Source of the DNA: Gammaproteobacteria bacterium
GTDB lineage: Bacteria > Pseudomonadota > Gammaproteobacteria > S144-34
Assembly: GCA_015487895.1 (NCBI GenBank)
Contig: WFOW01000219.1
Coordinates: 1-7,763, forward strand
Direction of reading: 5' to 3'
Length of the DNA: 7,763 bases
Shown here: piece after piece, positions 1-7,078 of the stretch
Layout of the letters: every line of letters starts with the position of its first letter
Numbering within the stretch: position 1 is the first letter of the stretch
Made by a program: the position numbers and the translations under genes
Notes under the pieces: generated by a model
Seen by the model: the letters and a program-made list of their open reading frames with translations, nothing else
Told to the model about the DNA's origin: nothing
Database searches by the model: none

Positions 1-412
1 CGGCGCGGTGGCGCACGCGCGCGAGCTCGCGCTCGCGCATCATCTTGACCGCGGCGTCGGCGAGGTCGCGGATGATGGACTCGACGTCGCGCCCCACGTA
101 GCCGACCTCCGTGAACTTGGTCGCCTCGACCTTGATGAAGGGCGCGCCCGCGAGCCGCGCAAGGCGCCTCGCGATCTCGGTCTTGCCCACCCCGGTGGGC
201 CCGATCATGAGGATGTTCTTGGGCGTGATCTCGGCGCGCAGGCGCTCGTCGAGCTGCATGCGCCGCCAGCGGTTGCGCAGCGCGATGGCCACCGCGCGCT
301 TGGCCGCCGCCTGCCCGACGATGTGCTTGTCGAGCTCCTGGACGATCTCGCGCGGGGTCATGGTGGCCGGCGGGACGCCGCCGGCGCCGCGCGGCAGCGT
401 TGCCTCAGCCAT
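1..412 (-). CDS. hslU: HslU, ATPase/unfoldase subunit of the HslUV protease (3' part outside window)
   Basis: HslU is the AAA+ ring that unfolds substrates and feeds them to the HslV peptidase in the cytoplasm. The 137 visible codons closely match the family N-terminus. They show MTPREIV at residues 18-24, a Walker A loop GPTGVGKTE at 71-79, the stretch [20 protein letters not shown] at 92-111 containing the GYVG pore loop, and [13 protein letters not shown] after it. The start at 412 is chosen because a GAGGAG ribosome site (423-428) lies 10 nt upstream and the gene overlaps the hslV stop by 8 bp. This gives about 14 more residues than E. coli HslU before MTPREIV. The alternative ATG at 361 has no visible ribosome site. 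The ORF runs off the left edge, so about 300 residues (second half of the AAA+ module, I-domain, C-terminal tail) are not visible. Confidence 0.97.
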   Translation of the reverse strand, partial: MAEATLPRGAGGVPPATMTPREIVQELDKHIVGQAAAKRAVAIALRNRWRRMQLDERLRAEITPKNILMIGPTGVGKTEIARRLARLAGAPFIKVEATKFTEVGYVGRDVESIIRDLADAAVKMMRERELARVRHRA

Positions 413-950
413 CGGCGGCGAGCTCCTCGAGCGTGACGCGGTGGTTGGTGTAGACGCACAGGTCGGCGGCGATGGCGAGCGCTTGCTCGACGATGGCGCG
501 CGCGTCGAGCGCCGTGTGCTCGAGCAGCGCGCGCGCGGCGGCCTGGGCGTAGGCGCCGCCGGAGCCGATGGCCATCGCCGGGTGCTCGGGCTCGAGCACG
601 TCGCCGTTGCCCGAGACGAGCAGCAGGTCGCGCGCGTCGCCCACGAGCAGCAGCGCCTCCAGCCGCCGCAGGGTGCGGTCGGTGCGCCAGTCCTTGGCGA
701 GCTCCACCGCCGCGCGCAGCAGGTGCCCGCGGTGGCGCTCCAGCTTGGCCTCGAAGCGCTCGAACAGGGTGAAGGCGTCCGCCGTGGCGCCGGCGAAGCC
801 CGCCAGCACGCGCTCGTGGTAGAGGCGGCGCACCTTGCGCGCGTTGCCCTTGACGATGGTGCTGCCGAGCGAGACCTGCCCGTCGCCGCCCATCACCAGG
901 CGGCCGTCGCGGCGCACCGCCAGCACGGTGGTGCCCAAAAGCTGCTCCAT
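405..950 (-). CDS. hslV: HslV, threonine peptidase subunit of the HslUV protease
   Basis: HslV forms the double-hexamer proteolytic chamber of the bacterial proteasome-like HslUV complex. The 181-residue product aligns along the whole family. The predicted nucleophile is Thr7, in GTTVLAV. Counting it as mature residue 1 places Asp17, Lys33 and Ser124 of the known active site at D23, K39 and S130, all present here ([30 protein letters not shown]). Other hallmarks are [14 protein letters not shown] and [12 protein letters not shown]. Cleavage would remove a six-residue leader (MEQLLG), longer than the single Met of E. coli HslV; similar short leaders occur in other proteobacterial HslV proteins. 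The start at 950 follows a 41-bp gap after the ATPase gene and has only a weak ribosome site. The stop overlaps hslU by 8 bp, so translation is probably coupled. Confidence 0.97.
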   Translation of the reverse strand: MEQLLGTTVLAVRRDGRLVMGGDGQVSLGSTIVKGNARKVRRLYHERVLAGFAGATADAFTLFERFEAKLERHRGHLLRAAVELAKDWRTDRTLRRLEALLLVGDARDLLLVSGNGDVLEPEHPAMAIGSGGAYAQAAARALLEHTALDARAIVEQALAIAADLCVYTNHRVTLEELAADG

Positions 951-981
951 CGGTATGGGTTCCCGGCCCGTGGAAGGGACG

Positions 982-987
982 ATTGTA
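982..987 (-). promoter_or_regulatory. Possible -10 element for hslVU
   Basis: On the minus strand the hexamer TACAAT differs from the sigma70 -10 consensus at one base and lies about 32 nt upstream of the hslV start, just after the stop of the ATPase gene. No convincing -35 is seen 16-18 nt further upstream. A local promoter would keep hslVU expressed independently of the inserted ATPase gene. This is an inference from one hexamer. Confidence 0.25.
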
Positions 988-991
988 CCCG

Positions 992-2275
992 CTACGCGCC
1001 GCCGCGGCCCTCGGCGGCCGGCCTCCAGAGGCTGGACAGCGGCATCGCGACCAGCCGCTCGCCGAAGGCTGCGTGCGCCTCGCCGAGGTGGAGCAGCACG
1101 CCGCGCACGAAGGACCCGCCCGCCGCATCGGCGAGCGCCTTCAGCCCCCGCAGGTCGCGTGCGTGCACGGTGGCCGCGGCCTTGACCTCAACGCCTGCGA
1201 CGCGGCCGTCCGGCAGCTCCACCACGAGGTCCACCTCGGCGCCGCCCGCGGTGCGGAAGTGGTGCAGCCGTGCCCGCGGCAGCGCCCATCCGCGCTGGCG
1301 TCGCAGCTCGCAGGCGACGAAGCCCTCGAGCAGCGGGCCGAGCCGATCCGAGCGCGCGAGCCCGTCGGCGTCCAGCCCCAGGAGGTGTGCGGCCAGTCCG
1401 GTGTCGATGAGGTGCACCTTCGGCGCGCGGATGAGGCGCTTGGCGCGGTTCCTGGCCCAGGCCCCCAGGGGGCGCACGAGGAAGAGCGCCTGGAGCAGGG
1501 AGAGGTAGCGTGCCAGCGTCGTCTGGGCCAGGCCGGCGGAGCGCGCGAGCTCGGCCCGGTTGAGGAGGCCCCCGAGGCGCGCGGCCAGCAGCCTGAGGAG
1601 GTGCGGCAGCTCCGCCACGCCCTCGATCCGGGCGAGCTCGCGCACCTCCCGCTGGGTGACCAGCGCGACGTAGGAATCGAACCAGGCCGCCCGACGCTCG
1701 GGATCCGCACGGGCGCAGGCCTCCGGGAACCCGCCCTCGACGATGCGCCGGCAGACCTCCTCGCGCGGCAGCGGCGGGCCCGGAGCGGGGCCCCGGGGCG
1801 CGAAGAGGTCCCGCAGGAAGCCCTCGGGCCGCCCCTCCCGCTCCCCCTGCGAGAAGGGCTCGAGGGTGAGGATCTCCATGCGGCCGGCGAGCGTCTGCGC
1901 GAGCCCCGGGAGCAGCAGCACGTCGGCCGAGCCCGTGAGGAGGAAGCGCCCGGGACGCCGGTCGCGGTCGATCGCCGCCCGCAGCGCCGGGAAGAGGCCG
2001 GGGACGCGCTGCACCTCGTCGAGCACCGTCCGGGGCGGCAGGGCGGCAAGGAAGCCCGGCGGATCGTGGGCAGCGGCCGCGAGCTGCGTGGGGTCGTCCA
2101 GCGTCACGTAGGCGTCCAGAATCCCTTCCGCGACGAGGGCGCGGGCCAGCGTGGTCTTGCCCGTCTGGCGGGCGCCGGCCAGGAACACCGCCGGGGTGTC
2201 CCGGAGCGCGGCCTGGACGCGCGGGGCCAGGTGCCTGCGGATGGGCCGATCCGCCACAACGTGGCGGATTATCAA
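992..2275 (-). CDS. AAA+ ATPase with DUF4143 C-terminal domain (AAA_14/COG1373 type)
   Basis: The 427-residue product has the two-part architecture of the widespread, functionally unassigned AAA_14-DUF4143 ATPases. The N-terminal ATPase carries Walker [10 protein letters not shown] (34-42), Walker B TVLDEVQ (83-89) and a sensor-like FLLTGSAD (111-118). A helical middle region contains the diagnostic [13 protein letters not shown] (288-300). The C-terminal DUF4143 region has a PD-(D/E)XK-like layout: E317 in [10 protein letters not shown]349 in GAEVDLVVE, and E363/K365 in GVEVKAA. Whether it cleaves nucleic acid is unknown. The assigned start is TTG at 2275, giving MIIRHV; GTG at 2257 is the main alternative. 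Neither has a clear ribosome site, and the frame is open back to the xerC stop at 2300-2302. The gene sits between xerC and hslV, genes usually closer to one another, so it looks like a single-gene insertion. It is full length, with no frameshift seen. Confidence 0.88.
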   Translation of the reverse strand: MIIRHVVADRPIRRHLAPRVQAALRDTPAVFLAGARQTGKTTLARALVAEGILDAYVTLDDPTQLAAAAHDPPGFLAALPPRTVLDEVQRVPGLFPALRAAIDRDRRPGRFLLTGSADVLLLPGLAQTLAGRMEILTLEPFSQGEREGRPEGFLRDLFAPRGPAPGPPLPREEVCRRIVEGGFPEACARADPERRAAWFDSYVALVTQREVRELARIEGVAELPHLLRLLAARLGGLLNRAELARSAGLAQTTLARYLSLLQALFLVRPLGAWARNRAKRLIRAPKVHLIDTGLAAHLLGLDADGLARSDRLGPLLEGFVACELRRQRGWALPRARLHHFRTAGGAEVDLVVELPDGRVAGVEVKAAATVHARDLRGLKALADAAGGSFVRGVLLHLGEAHAAFGERLVAMPLSSLWRPAAEGRGGA

Positions 2276-2291
2276 CCACGAAGTGGTGGAT
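2249..2291. repeat. Two tandem 21-bp palindromes at the xerC/ATPase junction
   Basis: Palindrome 1 (2249-2269) has perfect 9-bp arms ATCCGCCAC and GTGGCGGAT around a 3-nt centre. Palindrome 2 (2271-2291) has the same 9-3-9 plan, with ATCAACCAC and GTGGTGGAT and one mismatched pair. The units are separated by 1 bp, giving a 22-bp period (about two helical turns), and match at 16 of 21 positions. They start 8 bp after the xerC stop and cover the ATPase start region, including both the TTG (2275) and GTG (2257) candidates. They could be a double operator for a dimeric regulator, RNA hairpins masking translation initiation, or the scar or target of an insertion. No copy is seen at the 3' end of the ATPase gene. 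Confidence 0.85.
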
Positions 2292-2299
2292 TTGCAAGG

Positions 2300-3211
2300 T
2301 TAGCGGCGGCGGGCGCGGGGGTGGGCGCGGTCGTAGATCTCGGCCAGGTGCTGGAAGTCGAGGTGCGTGTAGATCTGGGTGGTGGCGATGTCGGCGTGCC
2401 CGAGCAGCTCCTGCACCGCGCGCAGGTCGCCGCTCGACTCGAGCAGGTGGGTGGCGAAGGCGTGGCGCAGGACGTGGGGGTGGAGGGGCACGCCGAGGCC
2501 GGTGCGCCGCGCCCAGTGGGCGACGCGCGCCTCGACCTGGCGGGGGCTGATGCGCGTGCCGCGGCGCGAGACGAACAGCGCCCGCTCGCCGGGCGCCGCC
2601 AGCTCCGGCCGCAGCTCCAGCCAGCGCGCCAGGGCCACGCCCGCCTTGCCGCCCAGGGGCACGATGCGCTCGCGCCCGCCCTTGCCGCGGCGCACCCGCA
2701 CCTCGCGCGCGGCGAGGTCGGCGTCCCCGAGGTCGAGGCCGACGAGCTCGGCCAGCCGCAGCCCGGCGCCGTAGAGGAGCTCGAGCATGGCGCGGTCGCG
2801 GGCCTCGAGCGGCGCGCGGTCCGGGATCGCGTCCAGCAGGGCGGCGGCCTGGTCCACGTCGAGGGTGGCCGGCAGCGTGCGCGGGGCCTTCGGCGCACGC
2901 ACGCTGCGGGCGGGGTTCTGCGAGGCCTCCCCGCGCTCGACGAGATCGTCGAGGAAGGTGCGCACGGCCGAGAGCGTGCGCTGGATGGAGCGCGGCGAGC
3001 GCCCGCGCCGGCGCTCGGCCGCGACCAGCGCGCGTATGTGGTGGGCGCGCAGCGCCGCCCACGAGGTGACCCCCTCGCGCGCGCACAGCGCGAGCAGCCG
3101 GCCGAGGTCGCGCCGGTAGGCCGCCACCGTGTGCGGCGAGCAGCGGCGCTCGCCGGCGAGACGCGCGAGAAAGCCCTCGACCGCTTCCGCCAGCGGCCCG
3201 GCGCCGCTCAC
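2300..3211 (-). CDS. xerC: XerC, tyrosine recombinase for chromosome dimer resolution
   Basis: XerC acts with XerD at the dif site to resolve chromosome dimers at cell division. Starting at GTG 3211 gives 303 residues, close to E. coli XerC (298). The N-terminal SAM-like DNA-binding domain spans roughly residues 5-95 (FLARLAGERRCSPHTVAAYRRDL, then SIQRTLSAVRTF). The catalytic set is complete: R152 in GAGLRLAEL, K177 in RRGKGGRER, H246 and R249 in HPHVLRHAFATHLL, H272 in LLGHADIATT, and the nucleophile Y281 in IYTH. Spacing of the last four residues matches E. coli XerC. The start is set by the GTGA overlap with the DUF484 stop. The same frame stays open upstream to 3430, but that extension lies inside DUF484 and does not resemble the family. 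I see no dif-like site in the window. Confidence 0.96.
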   Translation of the reverse strand: MSGAGPLAEAVEGFLARLAGERRCSPHTVAAYRRDLGRLLALCAREGVTSWAALRAHHIRALVAAERRRGRSPRSIQRTLSAVRTFLDDLVERGEASQNPARSVRAPKAPRTLPATLDVDQAAALLDAIPDRAPLEARDRAMLELLYGAGLRLAELVGLDLGDADLAAREVRVRRGKGGRERIVPLGGKAGVALARWLELRPELAAPGERALFVSRRGTRISPRQVEARVAHWARRTGLGVPLHPHVLRHAFATHLLESSGDLRAVQELLGHADIATTQIYTHLDFQHLAEIYDRAHPRARRR

Positions 3212-3930
3212 GGGCCGAGGTAGGGCCGCAGCGCGCGGCTGACCAGCGCCCCGAGCTGCGACAGGAACACCGTCCCCATGGCGGGGTGGAAGCGGTGGCG
3301 GTCGCGGCTGCCGATGGCGAGCACCCCGTAGTGGCTGTGCTCGCCGAGGTAGACCAGCGCGCCGGAGGCCACGGCGCCGGCGCGCTCGCCGTAGAGCAGG
3401 CTCACCTGCTCGGGGCGCAGCCGCCCGCACACGGGCCGCCTGCCCTTGAGGAAGCCCTCGAAGGCGGCGGCCGTCTCCGGCTCGTCCATGTCGAGCAGGC
3501 CCACGAAGCCGTCCTCCACCGAGCCGCCCTCGCCCGGCAGGCGCACCAGGCGCATGACGGCGAGCTCGGCGCCGAAGCTCTCGGCCAGCGCCTCGCGCAC
3601 CCGCGCCACCACCGCCCCGAAGCCCTCGGCTTCCATGAGGCCGAGGGCGAGGCGGTGCATCTCGGCGCTGAGGCGCTCGTTGTCGCGGGCGGTGTTGACG
3701 AGCTCGGTGAGCTTGCGGCTGAGGTGGCGGTTCTGCTCGCGCAGCACCGCCACCTGGCGCTCGATCAGCGAGACCGCCCCGCCGCAGGGGTGCGGCACGC
3801 GCAGCAGGGCGAGGAGCCCCACATGGCGCTCGAAGAAGTCGGGGTGACGCCGGAGGTAGTCGGCGACCGCGCGCTCGTCGAGTCCCGCTTCCGACCGCGC
3901 CGCTCCGCTGCCCGGGTCCTGCACGCTCAT
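3208..3930 (-). CDS. DUF484 family protein (YigA-like)
   Basis: This 240-residue protein is the DUF484 member typically found between dapF and xerC in gammaproteobacteria; no precise function is established. It shows the family signature VADYLRRHPDFFERHVGLL (23-41) followed by LRVPHPCGGAVSLIERQVAVLREQN. A heptad-rich helical segment (about residues 60-100) likely forms a coiled coil, and the C-terminal half fits a GAF-like fold (ELAVMRLV, SHYGVLAIGSRD, VFLSQLGALVSRAL). The ATG at 3930 overlaps the dapF stop by 4 bp (ATGA) and has a GAAGGA ribosome site at 3942-3947. Its own stop overlaps the xerC GTG by 4 bp, implying tight coupling of dapF, this gene and xerC. The same frame is open upstream through neighbouring genes, which is a high-GC effect and not a fusion. 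Confidence 0.93.
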   Translation of the reverse strand: MSVQDPGSGAARSEAGLDERAVADYLRRHPDFFERHVGLLALLRVPHPCGGAVSLIERQVAVLREQNRHLSRKLTELVNTARDNERLSAEMHRLALGLMEAEGFGAVVARVREALAESFGAELAVMRLVRLPGEGGSVEDGFVGLLDMDEPETAAAFEGFLKGRRPVCGRLRPEQVSLLYGERAGAVASGALVYLGEHSHYGVLAIGSRDRHRFHPAMGTVFLSQLGALVSRALRPYLGP

Positions 3931-4760
3931 AGCGCGATCCGTCCTTCGTAGACCTCCTCCGCCGGTCCGCGCATGCGCACCGGCTCCCCCTCGCCGCTCC
4001 ACTTTAGCACAAGGCTGCCGCCGGGAAGGGCCACCTCCACCTCCTCGTCGAGCTCGCCCCACAGGCGCCCGGCGACCACGGCGGCGCACGCCCCGCTCCC
4101 GCAGGCGGGCGTCTCGGCGCCGACCCCGCGCTCGTGCACGCGCAGCCGCGCGCGGCGGCGGTCGACCACCTCGAGGAAGCCGACGTTGGCGCCCTCGGGC
4201 AGGCGCGGGTGGCGCTCGAGCACGGGCCCCAGCTCGGCCACCGGGGCGCGCGCGACGTCCGCGACGCGCAGCACGAGGTGCGGGTTGCCCATCGAGACGG
4301 CCGCCGCCTCCACCGGCCCCCGCGGGGTGTCGAAGGTGTAGCGCGCGGCGCGCCGCGGGGCGTCGAGCGGCACCTCGCGCGGCTCCAGGCGCGGCACCCC
4401 CATGTCCACGGTCACGGTGCCGTCGGGCTCGACCTCGGCGGTGAGGATGCCGCCGGCGGTCTCCAGCCGCACGCGGTCGGAGCCGGTGCGCCCGTGCAGG
4501 CGCAGGTAGCGCGCGAGGCAGCGCGCGCCGTTGCCGCACTGCCCGACCTCGCCGCCGTCGGCGTTGAAGATGCGGTAGCGGAAGTCGGCGTCGGGGCGCG
4601 TCGGCGGCTCGGCGAGCAGCACCTGGTCGCAGCCGACGCCGCGGCGGCGGTCGGCGAGGCGCCGCACGCGCTCGGCGGTGAGCGCGACGGGGGCGCGGGT
4701 GGCGTCGACCACGACGAAGTCGTTGCCGAGCGCCTGCATCTTGACGAAGGCGAGGATCAC
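3927..4760 (-). CDS. dapF: DapF, diaminopimelate epimerase
   Basis: DapF interconverts LL- and meso-diaminopimelate in the cytoplasm, giving the cell-wall cross-linking amino acid and the substrate of LysA. The 277-residue product has normal family length. Its two active-site cysteines are in conserved settings: C75 in NADGGEVGQCGNGARC and C220 in GAETPACGSGACA. Other hallmarks are the N-terminal MQALGNDFVVVD, RRGVGCDQ (40-46), and the SMGNPH motif (156-161). The start is GTG 4760, placing MILAFV before KMQALGNDF as in homologues; the ATG at 4739 would truncate the first strand. No strong ribosome site is visible. The gene follows the methyltransferase by 48 bp and overlaps DUF484 by 4 bp. 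Confidence 0.97.
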   Translation of the reverse strand: MILAFVKMQALGNDFVVVDATRAPVALTAERVRRLADRRRGVGCDQVLLAEPPTRPDADFRYRIFNADGGEVGQCGNGARCLARYLRLHGRTGSDRVRLETAGGILTAEVEPDGTVTVDMGVPRLEPREVPLDAPRRAARYTFDTPRGPVEAAAVSMGNPHLVLRVADVARAPVAELGPVLERHPRLPEGANVGFLEVVDRRRARLRVHERGVGAETPACGSGACAAVVAGRLWGELDEEVEVALPGGSLVLKWSGEGEPVRMRGPAEEVYEGRIAL

Positions 4761-4808
4761 GGGGCGAAGCGTAACGGCTGCGCCGGCGCGAGGCGAGGGG
4801 CGTGCGGC

Positions 4809-5483
4809 TCAGGCGCCCGCGCCCGGCAGCCGGCCCCAGACCGCCAGGTGACGGTCCGATAGCGCCTCGACGCGGAGCGCCTTCCCGAGCCCCGTCGCCG
4901 CGAGCTGGGCGGCGACCTCCTCCGGGCGCCAGGCGGCGGCGAGCGAGGCGCGGAAGTCGCGGCGCAGCACGGGCGGCGCCCCGGCCGCGTAGGTCTCCAC
5001 CAGCCGCTCCCATTCGGCCTCGTCGCGCGGGCGCATGAGGTCCATCACGAACACCGCCGCCCCTGGCGCGCCGATGCGCCGCACCGTGCGCCACAGGTCC
5101 AGGGGGTCGGGCAGGTGGTGCAGCAGCGAGTTGGAGATGACGGTGCCGTAGAGGCCCTCGCCCGGCGGCGCCTCCGGGATGCGCCCGCGCAGCAGGTGGA
5201 CGCGGCGCCCGAGCCCGGCCCGCTCCACGGCCGCGCGCGCGAGCGCCAGCATGGCAGCGGCCCCGTCCACGGCCTCGATGCAGACCTCGGGGAAGGCGCG
5301 CGCGAAGCGAACGGTCACGTCCGCCGGCCCGCAGCCGAGGTCGGCCACCGGCCCGCGCGGGGCGCCGAGGCGCTCGCGGAAGGCCGCCACGAAGAGCTCG
5401 TGGGGCTCCGAGAAGTCCGCCTCGGCGTAGGCGCGCGCCTGCGCCGGGTCGTCCATCAGCTCCGGCTCCGGCACGCGCTCCAT
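4809..5483 (-). CDS. Class I SAM-dependent methyltransferase, substrate unknown
   Basis: The 224-residue product has a class I Rossmann-like methyltransferase fold. Motif I is VADLGCGPADV (46-56), the acidic end of strand 2 is D73 in IEAVDGAAAML, and the post-strand-4 motif is ISNSLLHHLPDP (116-127), as in Methyltransf_25-type enzymes. No membrane segment or signal peptide is seen. The N-terminus (PEPELMDDPAQARAYAEADFSEPH) resembles a group of uncharacterised small methyltransferases; I cannot name its substrate. The ATG at 5483 has a GGGAG ribosome site (5493-5497) at 9-nt spacing. It lies between lysA and dapF, which are often adjacent, so it is an insertion in the usual order. Position alone does not prove a role in DAP/lysine metabolism. 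Confidence 0.88.
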   Translation of the reverse strand: MERVPEPELMDDPAQARAYAEADFSEPHELFVAAFRERLGAPRGPVADLGCGPADVTVRFARAFPEVCIEAVDGAAAMLALARAAVERAGLGRRVHLLRGRIPEAPPGEGLYGTVISNSLLHHLPDPLDLWRTVRRIGAPGAAVFVMDLMRPRDEAEWERLVETYAAGAPPVLRRDFRASLAAAWRPEEVAAQLAATGLGKALRVEALSDRHLAVWGRLPGAGA

Positions 5484-5521
5484 GTCTCACCGCTCCCGTG
5501 CAGGTTCCCGCCGCGCTATCC

Positions 5522-5533
5522 TGCCATATGGCA
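5522..5533. promoter_or_regulatory. 12-bp palindrome upstream of the methyltransferase gene
   Basis: TGCCATATGGCA is a perfect palindrome centred about 44 nt upstream of the methyltransferase start, and one of few AT-containing spots in the gap. It could be an operator half-site pair. The only support is its symmetry and position, and a 12-bp palindrome can occur by chance. Confidence 0.2.
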
Positions 5534-5583
5534 CGCGGGGGACGGGTCTCGGGCGCCGAGCGGTCCGGCGCCCTTCTCCTTCG

Positions 5584-5618
5584 TTCCCGTATCCCGTCAC
5601 CCGCCTCCCGTCGCCCGC
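5584..5618. repeat. Five-unit heptamer tandem repeat
   Basis: Five consecutive 7-bp units on the plus strand read TTCCCGT, ATCCCGT, CACCCGC, CTCCCGT and CGCCCGC. The core is YCCCGY with a variable first base. The array lies wholly in the lysA-methyltransferase gap. Short intergenic arrays of this kind usually vary by slippage; no function can be read from it. Confidence 0.6.
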
Positions 5619-5666
5619 CCGGGAGACGGCACGGTGGCTGGCGGCCGCCGGCCGGCGCGCGCGGAG

Positions 5667-6917
5667 CTAGCCCGGCAGGGTGCGCTCCCCGCGCCACAGG
5701 TCCTCGTGGGTCTCGCGCGCGCGGACCACGTGGAAGCGGTCGCCGTCGACCATGACCTCGGCGCAGCGCGGGCGGGCGTTGTAGCTGGAGCCCATGACGA
5801 AGCCGTAGGCGCCCGCCGAGCGCACCGCCAGCAGGTCGCCCGGCGCGAGCGCCAGCCGCCGCTCCCGGCCCAGGACGTCGCCGCTCTCGCACACCGGCCC
5901 GACCACGTCCCATTCCCGCGCGGGCACGTCCGAGCGCACGCGCACCGGCACGATCTCGTGCCAGGCGCCGTAGAGGGCCGGGCGCAGCAGGTCGTTCATG
6001 CCGGCGTCGACGATGGCGAAGCCGCGTCCGCCGGCCTCCTTCAGGTATTCCACGCGCGTGAGCAGCACGCCGGCGTTGCCGGCGATGGCGCGCCCCGGCT
6101 CGAGCAGGATCTCGAGCGGCCGCCCGCCGACGAGCCCGCGCAGCGCCGCGGCGAGCTCCGCCGGCCCGGGCGGCGTCTCGTCGCGGTAGCGGATGCCGAG
6201 CCCGCCGCCGAAGTCCACGTGCCGCAGCGCGACGCCCTCGCCCGCGAGCCGGTCGGCGAGCGCCAGCACCCGCCGGGCGGCGTCCACGAAGGGTCCGAGC
6301 TCGGCGATCTGCGAGCCGATGTGGCAGGCGATGCCGCACGGGTCGAGGTGGGCGCTCGCCGCCGCGCGGCGGTAGGCGGCCAGCGCCGCCTCCGGGTCGA
6401 GGCCGAACTTGCTCTCGCGCAGGCCCGTGGCGATGTAGGGGTGCGTGCCGGGGTCGACGTCGGGATTGACGCGCACGGCCACGGGGGCGCGCACGCCAAG
6501 CGCCGCCGCCACCGCCTCGATGCGCTCGAGCTCCGGCAGCGACTCCACGTTGAGGCAGCGGATGCCGGCCTCCAGCGCGGCCCGGATCTCGCCTTCCGTC
6601 TTGCCCACGCCCGAGAAGACCACCCGGGCCGGGTCGCCGCCGGCCGCCCGCACCCGCGCCAGCTCGCCGCCGGAGACGATGTCGAAGCCCGCGCCGAGGC
6701 GCGCGAGCACGTCGAGCACGGCGAGGTTGCCGTTCGCCTTGACCGCGAAGCACACGAGATGCGGGTGGTCGCCGAGGGCCTCGTCGAAGGCGCGGAAATG
6801 GCGCTCGAGCGTGGCGCGCGAGTAGACGTAGCAGGGCGTGCCGCAGGCCTCGGCGATGCGCTCGAGCGGCACCCCCTCGGCGTGCAGCACGCCGTCGCGG
6901 CGGGCGAAGTGGTCCAT
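5667..6917 (-). CDS. lysA: LysA, diaminopimelate decarboxylase
   Basis: LysA is a PLP-dependent, fold-type III enzyme that decarboxylates meso-diaminopimelate to L-lysine, the last step of the DAP pathway. The 416-residue product is full length. The PLP lysine is K60 in [13 protein letters not shown]. The barrel motifs are HIGSQI (199-204), the phosphate-binding GGGLGIRY (237-244) and EPGRAIAG (273-280). In the C-terminal domain CESGDVLG (343-350) supplies the active-site Cys and Glu, and Y371 in [13 protein letters not shown] completes the dimer-interface site. The ATG at 6917 follows the lipoprotein stop by 3 bp, with a GAGGGG ribosome site 9 nt upstream inside the lipoprotein gene. It is therefore very likely co-transcribed with the lipoprotein gene, an arrangement shared with pseudomonads. 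Confidence 0.97.
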   Translation of the reverse strand: MDHFARRDGVLHAEGVPLERIAEACGTPCYVYSRATLERHFRAFDEALGDHPHLVCFAVKANGNLAVLDVLARLGAGFDIVSGGELARVRAAGGDPARVVFSGVGKTEGEIRAALEAGIRCLNVESLPELERIEAVAAALGVRAPVAVRVNPDVDPGTHPYIATGLRESKFGLDPEAALAAYRRAAASAHLDPCGIACHIGSQIAELGPFVDAARRVLALADRLAGEGVALRHVDFGGGLGIRYRDETPPGPAELAAALRGLVGGRPLEILLEPGRAIAGNAGVLLTRVEYLKEAGGRGFAIVDAGMNDLLRPALYGAWHEIVPVRVRSDVPAREWDVVGPVCESGDVLGRERRLALAPGDLLAVRSAGAYGFVMGSSYNARPRCAEVMVDGDRFHVVRARETHEDLWRGERTLPG

Positions 6918-6920
6918 CCC

Positions 6921-7040
6921 TCAGCGCCCCTCGGCGGAGGGCGGCTCGCGGTCCGGCAGGTAGAGATCGCCCTTCTGCCCGCAGCCGGCGGCGGCGAGCG
7001 CGAGCGTTAGGGCGAGCAGCAGGTGGAGCGGCCGGTGCAT
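6921..7040 (-). CDS. lptM: Small LptM/YifL-type outer-membrane lipoprotein
   Basis: Starting at ATG 7040, with a purine-rich GGAGAGAG ribosome site just upstream, the product is only 39 residues. It has a signal peptide (MHRPLHLLLALTLALAAAG) and a lipobox ending at C20 (AAGC). The mature part begins CGQKGDLYLPD, the hallmark of LptM/YifL lipoproteins, which in E. coli assist maturation of the LptDE lipopolysaccharide translocon. Homologues usually read CGxKGPLYxP; here D25 replaces the common proline. The tail after the motif is only about nine residues, shorter than in E. coli. Position directly before lysA/dapF is the conserved family location. The ORF is open further upstream (to 7202), but only the 7040 start gives a signal peptide. 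Confidence 0.85.
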   Translation of the reverse strand: MHRPLHLLLALTLALAAAGCGQKGDLYLPDREPPSAEGR

Positions 7041-7066
7041 GGTCTCTCTCCGTCGGGGCCCGCGCA

Positions 7067-7072
7067 AGTATA
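7067..7072 (-). promoter_or_regulatory. Likely -10 element of the lptM-lysA operon promoter
   Basis: TATACT on the minus strand matches five of six -10 consensus bases and lies 26 nt upstream of the lptM ATG, predicting a leader of about 20 nt that includes the GGAGAGAG ribosome site. The hexamer 17 nt further upstream (TTATGG) is a poor -35, so an activator or a weak promoter is possible. Confidence 0.45.
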
Positions 7073-7078
7073 GCCCCG

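Larger units (their letters stand above)
5484..5666. other. Intergenic gap between lysA and the methyltransferase gene
   Basis: This 183-bp gap breaks an otherwise closely packed gene run. It contains a 12-bp perfect palindrome TGCCATATGGCA (5522-5533), a heptamer repeat (5584-5618), and GC-rich self-complementary sequence next to the lysA stop (5641-5660). I see no strong promoter hexamers and no stem followed by a T-run, so neither a terminator nor a new promoter can be asserted. Confidence 0.5.

Noticed and set aside
951..991. Heat-shock (sigma32-type) promoter before hslV
   Set aside because: A CCCATAC-like string is present but lies only a few bases before the start codon, so its start site would fall inside hslV, and the -35 match is poor.
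983..3223. A 746-codon open frame on the plus strand antisense to the ATPase and xerC
   Set aside because: Low-complexity composition with no recognisable motifs, opposite two genes with complete catalytic motifs. It is a compositional shadow.
2300..3430. Longer 376-residue XerC starting upstream at 3430
   Set aside because: The extra N-terminus lies within DUF484 and has no family resemblance. The GTG at 3211 gives normal length and a 4-bp overlap typical of this operon.
5641..5660. GC-rich self-complementary stretch after lysA as a terminator
   Set aside because: The GGCCGCCGGCCGGC-like symmetry is expected at this GC content and no T-run follows on the minus strand.
5115..7010. A 631-codon plus-strand frame antisense to lysA and the methyltransferase
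   Set aside because: Same reasoning: no domain motifs, and lysA on the other strand is fully conserved.
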